A stretch of DNA of 25,157 nt from assembly GCA_044508495.1 (NCBI GenBank), contig JBIQHP010000020.1, forward strand, positions 1-25,157, written 5' to 3'. Under the pieces are notes generated by a model that was not told the origin of the DNA, ran no database searches, and worked only from the letters and a program-made list of their open reading frames with translations. Shown here one piece after another: positions 14,148-21,524 of this stretch (positions are counted from its first letter, which is position 1; every line of letters starts with the position of its first letter). The position numbers and the translations under genes are program-made. Origin of the DNA: Terrimesophilobacter sp044508495. Its GTDB lineage: Bacteria; Actinomycetota; Actinomycetes; Actinomycetales; Microbacteriaceae.

Positions 14148-16365
14148 CGCAATCGACCCCGTGCTGTTCGAGGTGGTCTGGCACCGGCTCCTCGACATCA
14201 CCGAGGAGATGGGCATCAAGTACATGCGGACGTCGGGATCCCCCATCCTGGTAGGGGCCTACGACGCGAGCACCGGGATCACGCTGCCCGACGGCAGGCT
14301 CGTGGCGATGGGGCCTTACATCACCACCCAGGCTCACGTGCTGCGGCTCATCATCGAGTCCGTCATCCGCGAGCGCGCCGGCGGCATCGGTGTCAACGAC
14401 GGCGACATGTTCATCTGCAACGATCCGTATCTCGGGGCGACCCATCAGCCCGACGTCGCGACGGTCGCCCCGGTGCACCACTCGGGAGAGCTCCGCGCCT
14501 GGGTCGGATCGTCGGGGCACTGGCTCGACATCGGCGGGAGCGAGCCAGGGGGCTTCAACATGAACGCCGAGTCGGTCTTCGACGAGGGGCTGCGCCTGCC
14601 TCCGACCAAGATCGTGGAGGGTCACGACATCCGCGAGGACATCGTCGAGCTGATCATGGCTCAGGTGCGGGAACCGCTGGCCGAGCTGGATCTTCGCGGG
14701 CAGCTCGTCGCCAACGAGGTCGGGCGCACGCGGCTGCTCGAGGTGGCCGACGAGGTCGGCCCGAGCGTGCTCGATCGGGTCATGCGTCGCGGCATCGATC
14801 ACGTGGCGGAGGGGATGCGGCGACGGCTGCGCTCGCTTCCCGACGGAGTATGGCGGGAGGTCCAGTACCTCGACCACGACGGTCACAAGCACAATGTGCG
14901 CAAGATCGTCTGCACCCTCACCAAGTCCGGCGATCGGATGACGCTCGACTTCACGGGCTCCGACCCGCAGGTCGCCGGATTCGCCAACTGCGCCTTCGGC
15001 GGCCTTCGCGCCGCGGTGCTGTCGGGAGTCTGCATCGCACTCGGCTACGACCTGACCTGGAACGACGGGGTGTCGGAGTGCGTCGAGATCAAGGCGCCCC
15101 GAGGGACGATCGTCACGGCCGAGTATCCGACGCCGGTGTCCATGTCCACCATCTCCGCCATCATCGTCACGCTCAATCTCGTCCTGGTGGTCCTGTCGAG
15201 GATGCTGCTGGCCAGCCCCCGGCATCACGAGCAGGCGATGGCGAGCTGGTGCGGAACCTCGCTCGGCGTCTCCATGGTCGGAGTGAACCGGGACGGACTC
15301 CTGACCGTGGCCCCGGAGGCCAGCCACTTCGCCGCCGGGTGCGGCGCGCGCTCCTATGCCGACGGTGTCGACACCGGGGGCATCATCATCAACACGACCG
15401 CGAACATCCCGTCGATCGAGGCGACGGAGGACGCCTATCCGCTCCTCTATCTGTTCCGGCGGCAGCTCACCGACTCCGGCGGCGCAGGACGGTATCGAGG
15501 CGGCGTGTCGGGCGAGGTCGCCATCGTCCCCTATGAGAGCCCCGAACCCCTGTCGACCTCCTTTGCCGGGGTCGGTTCGGTGACCCCCAACGCGATCGGA
15601 GTGGCCGGCGGGCTCCCGGGGGCCACGGTCCGCTATCTCAGGTTCGAGGAGGCCGTGGACGGCTCCGACCTGTCGTCGAAGCCCTTCGCCGGCGATCTGG
15701 CCGGGATCGGGGGCGCGCGGCGGGCCGCCGAGATCAACACCTCGAAGATCGAGTTCGACCGCGACACCGCCGAGTATCACAACTGGCAGGGCGGCGGCGG
15801 ATTCGGCGATCCGCTGGACCGTGACGCCGAGTCGGTGCGCGCGGATGTCGTGAAGGGGCTGGTCTCGGTCGACGAGGCGAAGAACACCTACGGCGTCGTC
15901 CTCGAGCCGGGTGGTGCGATCGCGCCCGACCTCGTCGCGACCTCGACGCTGAGAGCCCGGCTGCGTGTCGAACGTCTCGAGCGCGCCACGCCCTACCGCG
16001 AGAGCTATCCGCTCGATGCGGCGGCCTTCCCGCCGCACTCCACCACCAAGACCGACCCGGAGGGCTCGGTGAGGTACTGGGATGTCGTGGCTCTCGACTA
16101 CGAGGCGGACACCGCGAGCTGCATCGCCTGCGGCACCGGGCTGGGATCGGCTCGCGCCGACTTCCGCTCCGGATGCGTCGCCGAGGAGATCCCCGCCTCG
16201 GCGGTCGGACCCGTCCACGGTGAGGACTATCTGGAGCCCGACAACACGACCATCGCGATCCGCCTGTTCTACTGCCCGGGATGCGGTCGTCAACTGGAGG
16301 CGGATCTCGTGGTGCCCGGCGGAATCGGGCCATCCTCCGTCGTTCTGCAGGGAGCGGCGTCATGA
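14140..16365 (+). CDS. hyuB: Hydantoinase B/oxoprolinase subunit fused to an acetone-carboxylase-gamma-like zinc domain
   Basis: A 741-aa protein, about 150 residues longer than typical HyuB. Residues about 1-560 are the HyuB domain (DPVLFEVVWHRL, NDGDMFICNDPYLGATHQPD, LDFTGSDPQVAGFANCA, near its end WQGGGGFGDPLDRD). After a linker, a small C-terminal domain (about 640-735) starts YWDVVALDYE and carries C661xxC664 (CIAC) and C712xxC715 (YCPGCGRQLEADLVVPG). This resembles the acetone carboxylase gamma subunit, a zinc-binding protein that is normally separate. The A/B pair plus this domain therefore contains, in two chains, the three parts of an acetone or acetophenone carboxylase, though lactam opening is also possible. 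The ATG at 14140 has GGAG with a 7-nt spacer and overlaps hyuA; the stop overlaps the RraA-like start (ATGA). Confidence 0.88.
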   Translation: MDDAIDPVLFEVVWHRLLDITEEMGIKYMRTSGSPILVGAYDASTGITLPDGRLVAMGPYITTQAHVLRLIIESVIRERAGGIGVNDGDMFICNDPYLGATHQPDVATVAPVHHSGELRAWVGSSGHWLDIGGSEPGGFNMNAESVFDEGLRLPPTKIVEGHDIREDIVELIMAQVREPLAELDLRGQLVANEVGRTRLLEVADEVGPSVLDRVMRRGIDHVAEGMRRRLRSLPDGVWREVQYLDHDGHKHNVRKIVCTLTKSGDRMTLDFTGSDPQVAGFANCAFGGLRAAVLSGVCIALGYDLTWNDGVSECVEIKAPRGTIVTAEYPTPVSMSTISAIIVTLNLVLVVLSRMLLASPRHHEQAMASWCGTSLGVSMVGVNRDGLLTVAPEASHFAAGCGARSYADGVDTGGIIINTTANIPSIEATEDAYPLLYLFRRQLTDSGGAGRYRGGVSGEVAIVPYESPEPLSTSFAGVGSVTPNAIGVAGGLPGATVRYLRFEEAVDGSDLSSKPFAGDLAGIGGARRAAEINTSKIEFDRDTAEYHNWQGGGGFGDPLDRDAESVRADVVKGLVSVDEAKNTYGVVLEPGGAIAPDLVATSTLRARLRVERLERATPYRESYPLDAAAFPPHSTTKTDPEGSVRYWDVVALDYEADTASCIACGTGLGSARADFRSGCVAEEIPASAVGPVHGEDYLEPDNTTIAIRLFYCPGCGRQLEADLVVPGGIGPSSVVLQGAAS

Positions 16366-17015
16366 CCGAGGCGAACCGGCTCGAACTGCGGGAATGGCTC
16401 GACTTCGGGACTCCCGCGATCTCCGACAGCAACGACAGGCAGGGGGTCATGGCTTCCCGCCTCCGCCCGCGCACCGGCGACCAGCTCGTCGGCCGCGCCT
16501 TCTGCGTCAGGGTCGTCGTGGGCGACAGCGGGAGCCTCCATCAGGCCCTCGAGGCGGCGCCCGAGGGCTCGGTGCTCGTCGTCGACGCAGGCGGGTATCC
16601 GGATCGGGCCGTCTGGGGAGAGGTGCTGACGGTCGTCGCCCAGAGACACGGTGTGATCGGCGCCGTGATCGACGGCGCGATCAGGGACGTCGCGGCCATC
16701 CGGCGTCGCGGGTTCACGATCTTCTCCGCGGCGATCTCCGCCGCGGGGCCGCACAAGGCCGCCGGAGGAACGTGGGGAGGGTCGGTCTCCTGCGGCGGGG
16801 TCATCGTTGCGACAGGCGATCTCGTGGTCGCGGATGAGGACGGGGTCGTCGTGGTGCCGTGGGAGAGTCGGGATGCCGTGGCGCAGGGCGCGAAGGCCGT
16901 TCTCGAGAAAGAGGTCTCACTCATGGCGAAGATCGCCGACGGGTTGAGCACAGCGGAGTACTTCGGCCTGGGCGAGTCCGGCCGGAAGTCGTCAGAGGAA
17001 CGGAGAGCAAGATGA
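16362..17015 (+). CDS. RraA/HMG-aldolase family protein
   Basis: A 217-aa protein of the RraA-like family, which includes class II 4-hydroxy-4-methyl-2-oxoglutarate/4-carboxy-4-hydroxy-2-oxoadipate aldolases and oxaloacetate decarboxylases. The core DAGGYPDRAVWGEVLTVVA is followed by IDGAIRD with R108 and D109, the substrate- and metal-binding pair. The acid expected three residues after that Asp (RDxxE/D) is Ala112, so the canonical aldolase chemistry may be altered. A C-terminal extension of about 40 residues follows the VVADEDGVVVVP strand. The ATG at 16362 overlaps the hyuB stop and follows GGGAG. It is not expected to be the RNase E regulator named RraA; the catabolic context favours a C-C lyase or decarboxylase. 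Confidence 0.85.
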   Translation: MTEANRLELREWLDFGTPAISDSNDRQGVMASRLRPRTGDQLVGRAFCVRVVVGDSGSLHQALEAAPEGSVLVVDAGGYPDRAVWGEVLTVVAQRHGVIGAVIDGAIRDVAAIRRRGFTIFSAAISAAGPHKAAGGTWGGSVSCGGVIVATGDLVVADEDGVVVVPWESRDAVAQGAKAVLEKEVSLMAKIADGLSTAEYFGLGESGRKSSEERRAR

Positions 17016-17860
17016 GAATCGCCAGACTGAAGAACGAAGGGGTGTCGGAGTTCGCCGTCTCGACGACGGGTGACGCCTGGGTGCCGCTGTCCCGGCTCGG
17101 GCTCGACCATCCGGACACCGCCGCCCTCATCGTCGATCGCGAGACGGTACGATCTGCGGCGGAGCGGTACTCAGGAGAGACCGTGTCGATCGCCGAGGAC
17201 CGGCTGCTCTCGCCGATCGTGCGGCCGGGCAAGATCCTGGCCGTCGGGCTCAACTATGCGAGCCATGCGAAGGAGACGGGCGCCACCCCGCCGGAGCGGC
17301 CGCTGATCTTCGCGAAGTACACGAACTCCCTCAACAGCCCCTTCGGCGAGGTCGCGATCGGAAAGCACGTCACCGAGCAGGCCGACTACGAGGTCGAGCT
17401 GGGGGTCGTCATCGGAAAGACGGCCAAGGGAGTGACGGAGGACTCCGCTCTCGACCACGTGTTCGGCTATGTGGTCGCCAACGACGTCTCCGCGCGGGAC
17501 TGGCAACGATCCGACAGCCAGTTCTCACGATCCAAGAGCGCTGACACCTTCTGCCCCGTGGGGCCCTGGATCACGACGGCGGACGAGATCCCGAATGCGG
17601 AGGCGCTCGAGTTGAGGTCGCGCGTGAACGGAGAAGATCGGCAGAGCGGGTCGACCGCGGACATGATGTTCGACGTCCCGGCCCTCATCGCCTATCTCTC
17701 GGCGACGATAACCCTCGAGCCGGGGGATCTCATCCTGACGGGAACGCCTCCCGGCGTCGGCCTGGGCTTCACACCGCCTCGGTTCCTCAAGCCGGGCGAC
17801 ATCGTCGAGTGCTCCATCGAGGGGCTCGGGTCGATCAGGAACCGTTTCGTCGACGCCTAG
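17012..17860 (+). CDS. Fumarylacetoacetate hydrolase family protein
   Basis: A 282-aa FAH-superfamily enzyme. It carries GLNYASHAKE near residue 77 and the metal site E127, E129 (YEVELGVVIG) and D158 (NDVSARDW) with the usual 29-residue gap. ILTGTPPGVGLGFTPP lies near the C-terminus. Family activities include acylpyruvate and fumarylpyruvate hydrolysis, 2-keto-4-pentenoate hydration, oxaloacetate decarboxylation and beta-diketone cleavage. As the last gene of the hyuA operon it probably acts on a 2-keto acid made upstream. The ATG at 17012 has GGAG with a 6-nt spacer and overlaps the RraA-like stop (ATGA). Convergent with the next gene after a 33-nt gap; no convincing terminator. Confidence 0.92.
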   Translation: MRIARLKNEGVSEFAVSTTGDAWVPLSRLGLDHPDTAALIVDRETVRSAAERYSGETVSIAEDRLLSPIVRPGKILAVGLNYASHAKETGATPPERPLIFAKYTNSLNSPFGEVAIGKHVTEQADYEVELGVVIGKTAKGVTEDSALDHVFGYVVANDVSARDWQRSDSQFSRSKSADTFCPVGPWITTADEIPNAEALELRSRVNGEDRQSGSTADMMFDVPALIAYLSATITLEPGDLILTGTPPGVGLGFTPPRFLKPGDIVECSIEGLGSIRNRFVDA

Positions 17861-17893
17861 GGCAGGTGGGAGGGTCGAGGACCTCTTTCCCGG

Positions 17894-19300
17894 TCAGAGC
17901 CAGGACGTGCCGAAGCCGGCGTAGCTTCTGACCTGCTCACCGGTGGCGATGTCGACCACGAAGGTCGTGATGCTCGTCGCCTTCGCGTGCGGGTAGTAGC
18001 CGTCTGAGGTGCTCGATCCGACATCCGGTACGACGGCGATGGCGACGTACTGCCCGTTGGGCGAGACCGTGAAGCTGTCGATCGCCGCGAGCGCATCCGG
18101 CCGGAAGACGACCGTGGCAGTCGTCCCGTCGTCGAGCACGAGGCAATTCTGAAAGCTCTTGAAGTCCGTCGTGAGCACGACCGACTGGATCCGGATGCGG
18201 CCGTCGGGCATGAAGGCGGGAGCGGAGGAATACGGCTGCTCGCCGTCCACTGCTGAGGGCGTGAGTCTCGTCTCGGTCCCGTCGAGGAGCGAGACCATGA
18301 GGCTGCCGAACGTGTCCTTGACGAGGATCGCCGAGCCATCCGGCGAGACGTCGTCGAACTCGCCCCAGGTGCCGATCGGGATCGGCGTCGTCGGCGCCGC
18401 GGCATCCGCGAGCAGCAGGGTCTGGTCGTAGCTCTGCGCGACATACTGCGAGGTGCCGGGGAGGAACCTCCAGTTCAGAACGCTCAGCGGAGAACCGTCG
18501 AGCGCCATGGCCGGCACGACGGCATGGCTCCCGTTGAGGTCGACGAGCATGAGGGCGTCGAGGGCTCCGCCCGCCGACCCGTTGAGCACGAAGCCGATCA
18601 TGCCGGCATCCGGGGACCCGTGCAGCTCCTGGACCTGACCCGCCTCCGGCAGCACGAGTCGCTCCGTGCTCCCGTTCTCGATGCTCACGAGGGTCACGGT
18701 GCCGGTGTGGTCCTCGGCCATCGTGACGACCGCGAGAGCGTTGCCGACGACCGTGAACTCCTGGATGCGGTCCGCCGAGTACACGACGTCCTTGGCGACC
18801 TCGTCCGGCGACGAACCGATCCCCGTGCGGATGATCGAGTCCTTCCCGCCCCTCGCCGGGTCGGCGCGCTCCAGGTAGTAGACCGTCGCGGAGTCCGTCG
18901 TGAACCGGTAGTCCAGGGTGGATGCGGCAGCGCGCTGTGCCCCGACGACCTCGGCGACCGTCACCCGGTACTCCGTCGCGTAGTGAAGCGCCTCGCTGAA
19001 CTGCACCGCGATGATCGATCCGCTCGTCGAGACCGTCACCGGCACGGCCGGGGTCACCGTCACCTGCTCGGCGGAGACGGAGCCCACCGGCTGGTTCACG
19101 AAGAGGCGCAGCTGCTGCCCGGGGGTCTCCGCGACTGCCGCGGTGTCGACGGCGCCGCCGGTCAGCTTGGGGCCTTGGAACCAGTCGAGTGCGAAGAAGG
19201 TGCCGCACAGGAGGGCGAGGACGACGACGAGGCTCGTGAGGGTCCTGCGGAACGAGGCGGCATCCGCTGACCGCCGTCGCTCAGTAGAGATACGGCTCAT
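17894..19300 (-). CDS. Unrecognised membrane-anchored beta-propeller-like protein
   Basis: A 468-aa protein with one N-terminal membrane helix (about residues 19-38, LTSLVVVLALLCGTFFALDW) and the rest predicted outside. Residues about 60-140 resemble an SbsA-type Ig-like domain (EYRVTVAEVVG, then YRFTTDSATVYYLERADP). The remainder has repeated beta-strand blocks like a TolB/WD40-like propeller (WGEFDDVSPDGSAILVKD, FTVSPNGQYVAIAVVPD). No catalytic motif was seen. The start at ATG 19300 overlaps the YcgQ-like gene by 20 nt, so it belongs to that operon. An upstream in-frame extension would lie inside that gene and lacks a signal. The function is unknown; it may assist the permease pair at the cell surface. 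Confidence 0.78.
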   Translation of the reverse strand: MSRISTERRRSADAASFRRTLTSLVVVLALLCGTFFALDWFQGPKLTGGAVDTAAVAETPGQQLRLFVNQPVGSVSAEQVTVTPAVPVTVSTSGSIIAVQFSEALHYATEYRVTVAEVVGAQRAAASTLDYRFTTDSATVYYLERADPARGGKDSIIRTGIGSSPDEVAKDVVYSADRIQEFTVVGNALAVVTMAEDHTGTVTLVSIENGSTERLVLPEAGQVQELHGSPDAGMIGFVLNGSAGGALDALMLVDLNGSHAVVPAMALDGSPLSVLNWRFLPGTSQYVAQSYDQTLLLADAAAPTTPIPIGTWGEFDDVSPDGSAILVKDTFGSLMVSLLDGTETRLTPSAVDGEQPYSSAPAFMPDGRIRIQSVVLTTDFKSFQNCLVLDDGTTATVVFRPDALAAIDSFTVSPNGQYVAIAVVPDVGSSTSDGYYPHAKATSITTFVVDIATGEQVRSYAGFGTSWL

Positions 19301-20054
19301 CGGGCTGCCCGGTGACGTCCGCGCTCGCGGGAACGACGGCGATCGGCTGATTGCTCGTCCTGCTGCGGTTCGGCTCGAACGCACCGGTCACGTGCACCCA
19401 GTCGTCCTTCGCAAACTCATCCGCCCAGTTCGCGAGGTACACCGGGACGCCGACCGGCTGGGCGTCGACCGCGCAGCAGGTGATGACGAAGCGCGATACG
19501 AAGAACACGTTGGCCGGGTCGTCCTGATCGGGAGTCACGAACCCGATCACGTCGACCGGCTTGCCGCTGTAGAAGCTCGGGTCGGTGGTCTGGCGCAGGA
19601 GCGACGCCCAGTCGCGCACCGTGAACTTCGCGGATGCGCCGGCGGCGATCGCCGTGACGGTCGTCGCCGACTGCCCGGCATCCAGCACTCCGGTGCTGTT
19701 GATGTCGCGCTGGTCGGCCGTCGCACTCGTGAGGGTCGTGGGGGGCACGACGACGAGGGCGAGAGCGACGGCCGCCGTCACGATCGCTCCGACCACCGTG
19801 ATCGCGCGCCGGAGGGCGCCGCGCCCCTCGTGGCCGTGCTCGTGCTCGTGCGCCGGCCGAGGAAGGAGGCTGCCGAGCAGGAACACGAGTCCGAGCCCCG
19901 CCATGACGACGGTGAAGACGATGTAGCGCGGATGGATGTAGAGGATGAGCTGGTTCGTCGCGGCGAGCCACACCGTCGCGACGATCGCGCAGGCGCACAG
20001 CGCGACCCCGTTCCAGCGGCGCCAATCCTTAGGGCTGCGGTTCTCAGACGACAT
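19281..20054 (-). CDS. TIGR03943 / YcgQ-like putative permease subunit
   Basis: A 257-aa protein with three membrane helices (about residues 16-34, 44-64, 84-103). A histidine-rich loop HEHEHGHEG follows the second helix, and a soluble beta-rich C-terminal domain carries the conserved FVITCCAVDAQPVGVPVY region with a Cys pair. It matches TIGR03943 proteins, which are encoded next to DUF318 permeases (B. subtilis ycgR-ycgQ). The His-rich loop and Cys pair suggest a metal or thiol ligand, but transport has not been shown for this family as far as I know. The ATG at 20054 overlaps the permease gene by 11 nt, and the end overlaps the propeller gene by 20 nt: a coupled operon. Confidence 0.88.
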   Translation of the reverse strand: MSSENRSPKDWRRWNGVALCACAIVATVWLAATNQLILYIHPRYIVFTVVMAGLGLVFLLGSLLPRPAHEHEHGHEGRGALRRAITVVGAIVTAAVALALVVVPPTTLTSATADQRDINSTGVLDAGQSATTVTAIAAGASAKFTVRDWASLLRQTTDPSFYSGKPVDVIGFVTPDQDDPANVFFVSRFVITCCAVDAQPVGVPVYLANWADEFAKDDWVHVTGAFEPNRSRTSNQPIAVVPASADVTGQPDEPYLY

Positions 20055-21081
20055 AGTTGACCACCAGACCGACGAGGGCGCTCAGGAGCGCCACGACCAC
20101 GGTGAGCTGCACGAGCGTCCTCGTCGTGAAGGTCGTGCGCATGAGGCTCAGCATCTTGATGTCGATGATGGGCCCGAACACGAGGAATGCCGCGATGGAG
20201 CCGGGCAGGAACGTGCTCGCGAAGGGCAGGATGAAGAAGGCGTCGACGTTCGAGCACACCGAGATGATGAAGGCCAGCAGCATCATGACGAGCACCGACC
20301 AGAGCGGGTTGCTGCCGAGGGAGATGAGCACCGAGCGCGGGACGGCGACCTGCACGAGACCCGCGAGCACCGAGCCGATGAAGAGCGCCGGCATGATGAC
20401 GGCGGCCTCGCGCGTGAACAGGTCGGCGCTCTTGCCGAGCCGGGTGGCGTCGTGCTCGTGCGCATCCGGCATCCGGCACTCGGCGGCGAAGCGCGGCGTG
20501 AGCAGGCTGTCCTGGTCCGGATGCCTGCTGAAGAGCCATCCGATGACGTTCGCGATCACGAAGCCGCCGACGACTCGCGCGACGAGGATGCCGCCGTCGA
20601 ACCCGAAGGCCTGGTGCGTCGTGATGATCGTGATCGGGTTGAGGATAGGCGCCGCCAGCAGGAAGGTCATCGACTCCGAGACGGTGAAGCCCTTGACGAG
20701 CAGACCCCGCGCGAGCGGGACGTTGCCGCACTCGCAGACCGGCAGGAACATCCCGAGGAAGGAGATCGCGGCCCGGCGCAGGATCGGGGTGCGGGGGAGG
20801 ATGCGCATGATCCAGGTGTCGGGGATCCAGACCTGCACGAGGATCGAGAGCAGCACCCCGAGGATCACGAAGGGCAGCGACTCGATGATGACGCTGATGC
20901 TGAGCGTCAGGAGGTCCTGGAGCTGATTGGGGAGCGACCAGGGGCCGGTGCCGGAGGCGAGGGCGCGCACGAGGAAGAGGCCGGCGAGCCCCACGAGACC
21001 GACGACGATCCAGATCGCGCGCGACGGGCGCGAGGAACGGTGCGAGTGCGACTCAGTGCGCGGCTCGGTGTCGATCGCCAC
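20044..21081 (-). CDS. DUF318/ArsP-type permease (YcgR-like)
   Basis: A 345-aa integral membrane protein with about eight helices in two related halves. The family signature PVCECGNVPLARGLLVKG follows helix 3 and is mirrored in the second half by SVCSNVDAFFILPFAS. The N-terminus holds ESHSHRSS and the middle loop has DAHEHD, possible metal-binding histidines. PF03773 includes ArsP organoarsenical exporters and the YcgR permeases paired with YcgQ; the TIGR03943 partner favours the latter. The start is GTG 21081, 6 nt after a TAGGCT -10, so the mRNA is probably leaderless. The substrate is unknown. Confidence 0.88.
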   Translation of the reverse strand: MAIDTEPRTESHSHRSSRPSRAIWIVVGLVGLAGLFLVRALASGTGPWSLPNQLQDLLTLSISVIIESLPFVILGVLLSILVQVWIPDTWIMRILPRTPILRRAAISFLGMFLPVCECGNVPLARGLLVKGFTVSESMTFLLAAPILNPITIITTHQAFGFDGGILVARVVGGFVIANVIGWLFSRHPDQDSLLTPRFAAECRMPDAHEHDATRLGKSADLFTREAAVIMPALFIGSVLAGLVQVAVPRSVLISLGSNPLWSVLVMMLLAFIISVCSNVDAFFILPFASTFLPGSIAAFLVFGPIIDIKMLSLMRTTFTTRTLVQLTVVVALLSALVGLVVNYVV

Positions 21082-21087
21082 CCACCG

Positions 21088-21093
21088 AGCCTA
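21088..21093 (-). promoter_or_regulatory. -10 hexamer of the leaderless permease operon
   Basis: TAGGCT on the minus strand, 6 nt upstream of the GTG at 21081. No -35 and no recognisable Zur-type palindrome in the 149-bp divergent gap. Confidence 0.5.
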
Positions 21094-21175
21094 AGCGCTC
21101 GCGCGCCGTCCGAGGCGACGGGCTCGCGAGATGACGCGCGGGTCTGGCAGGCCCGCTCGGTCGCCGGTTCCCCAG

Positions 21176-21181
21176 TATGCT
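21176..21181 (+). promoter_or_regulatory. Probable -10 hexamer for the small glycine-rich gene
   Basis: TATGCT with a predicted leader of about 40 nt that contains AGAGGAAGG. The -35 is not recognisable. Confidence 0.4.
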
Positions 21182-21230
21182 GGCTGCCAACCCGGGGCGA
21201 CGAGGCCTCGGCCAGAGGAAGGCACTCATC

Positions 21231-21500
21231 ATGGAATGGATCCTGGGCATCATCGGCGGTGCTGCGGGCGGCGTCGGCGCCGGAGCAGCGGTCAAGAAGA
21301 ACCCGCTCGGCCCGATCGTCAACGGCCTCCTGGGTGCCGTCGGCGGCGCGGGAGGCAGCGCGCTCATCCAGATGCTCTTGAGCGGTGGCGCGGGGCTCGA
21401 CATCGGCGCGATCGCGGGGAACCTCGTGGGCGGCGGCGTCGCCGGCGCCATCGTGACGACCGTCGTCGGCTTCATCGTGGGAGCCCTCAAGAAGAAGTAG
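21231..21500 (+). CDS. Small glycine-zipper membrane protein
   Basis: An 89-aa protein made mostly of Gly, Ala, Ile, Leu and Val. GxxxG-like runs (GIIGGAAGGVGAGAA, LLGAVGGAGG, GNLVGGGVAGAIV) give about three hydrophobic segments, and the chain ends in KKK. I recall similar small proteins starting MEW[IL]LGIIGG in actinobacteria and proteobacteria, with no known role. The ATG at 21231 is preceded by AGAGGAAGG (21214-21222); the longer frame from 21177 overlaps the promoter. The composition resembles glycine-zipper membrane peptides, some of which form pores or act as toxins, but this is not evidence of toxicity. Confidence 0.8.
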   Translation: MEWILGIIGGAAGGVGAGAAVKKNPLGPIVNGLLGAVGGAGGSALIQMLLSGGAGLDIGAIAGNLVGGGVAGAIVTTVVGFIVGALKKK

Positions 21501-21524
21501 GGCGAGAGGCGGTTGCGGCGCAGC

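Noticed and set aside
17870..17888. Terminator after the FAH-family gene
   Set aside because: Only a 4-bp GGTC/GACC stem with a bulge is possible, too weak to call.
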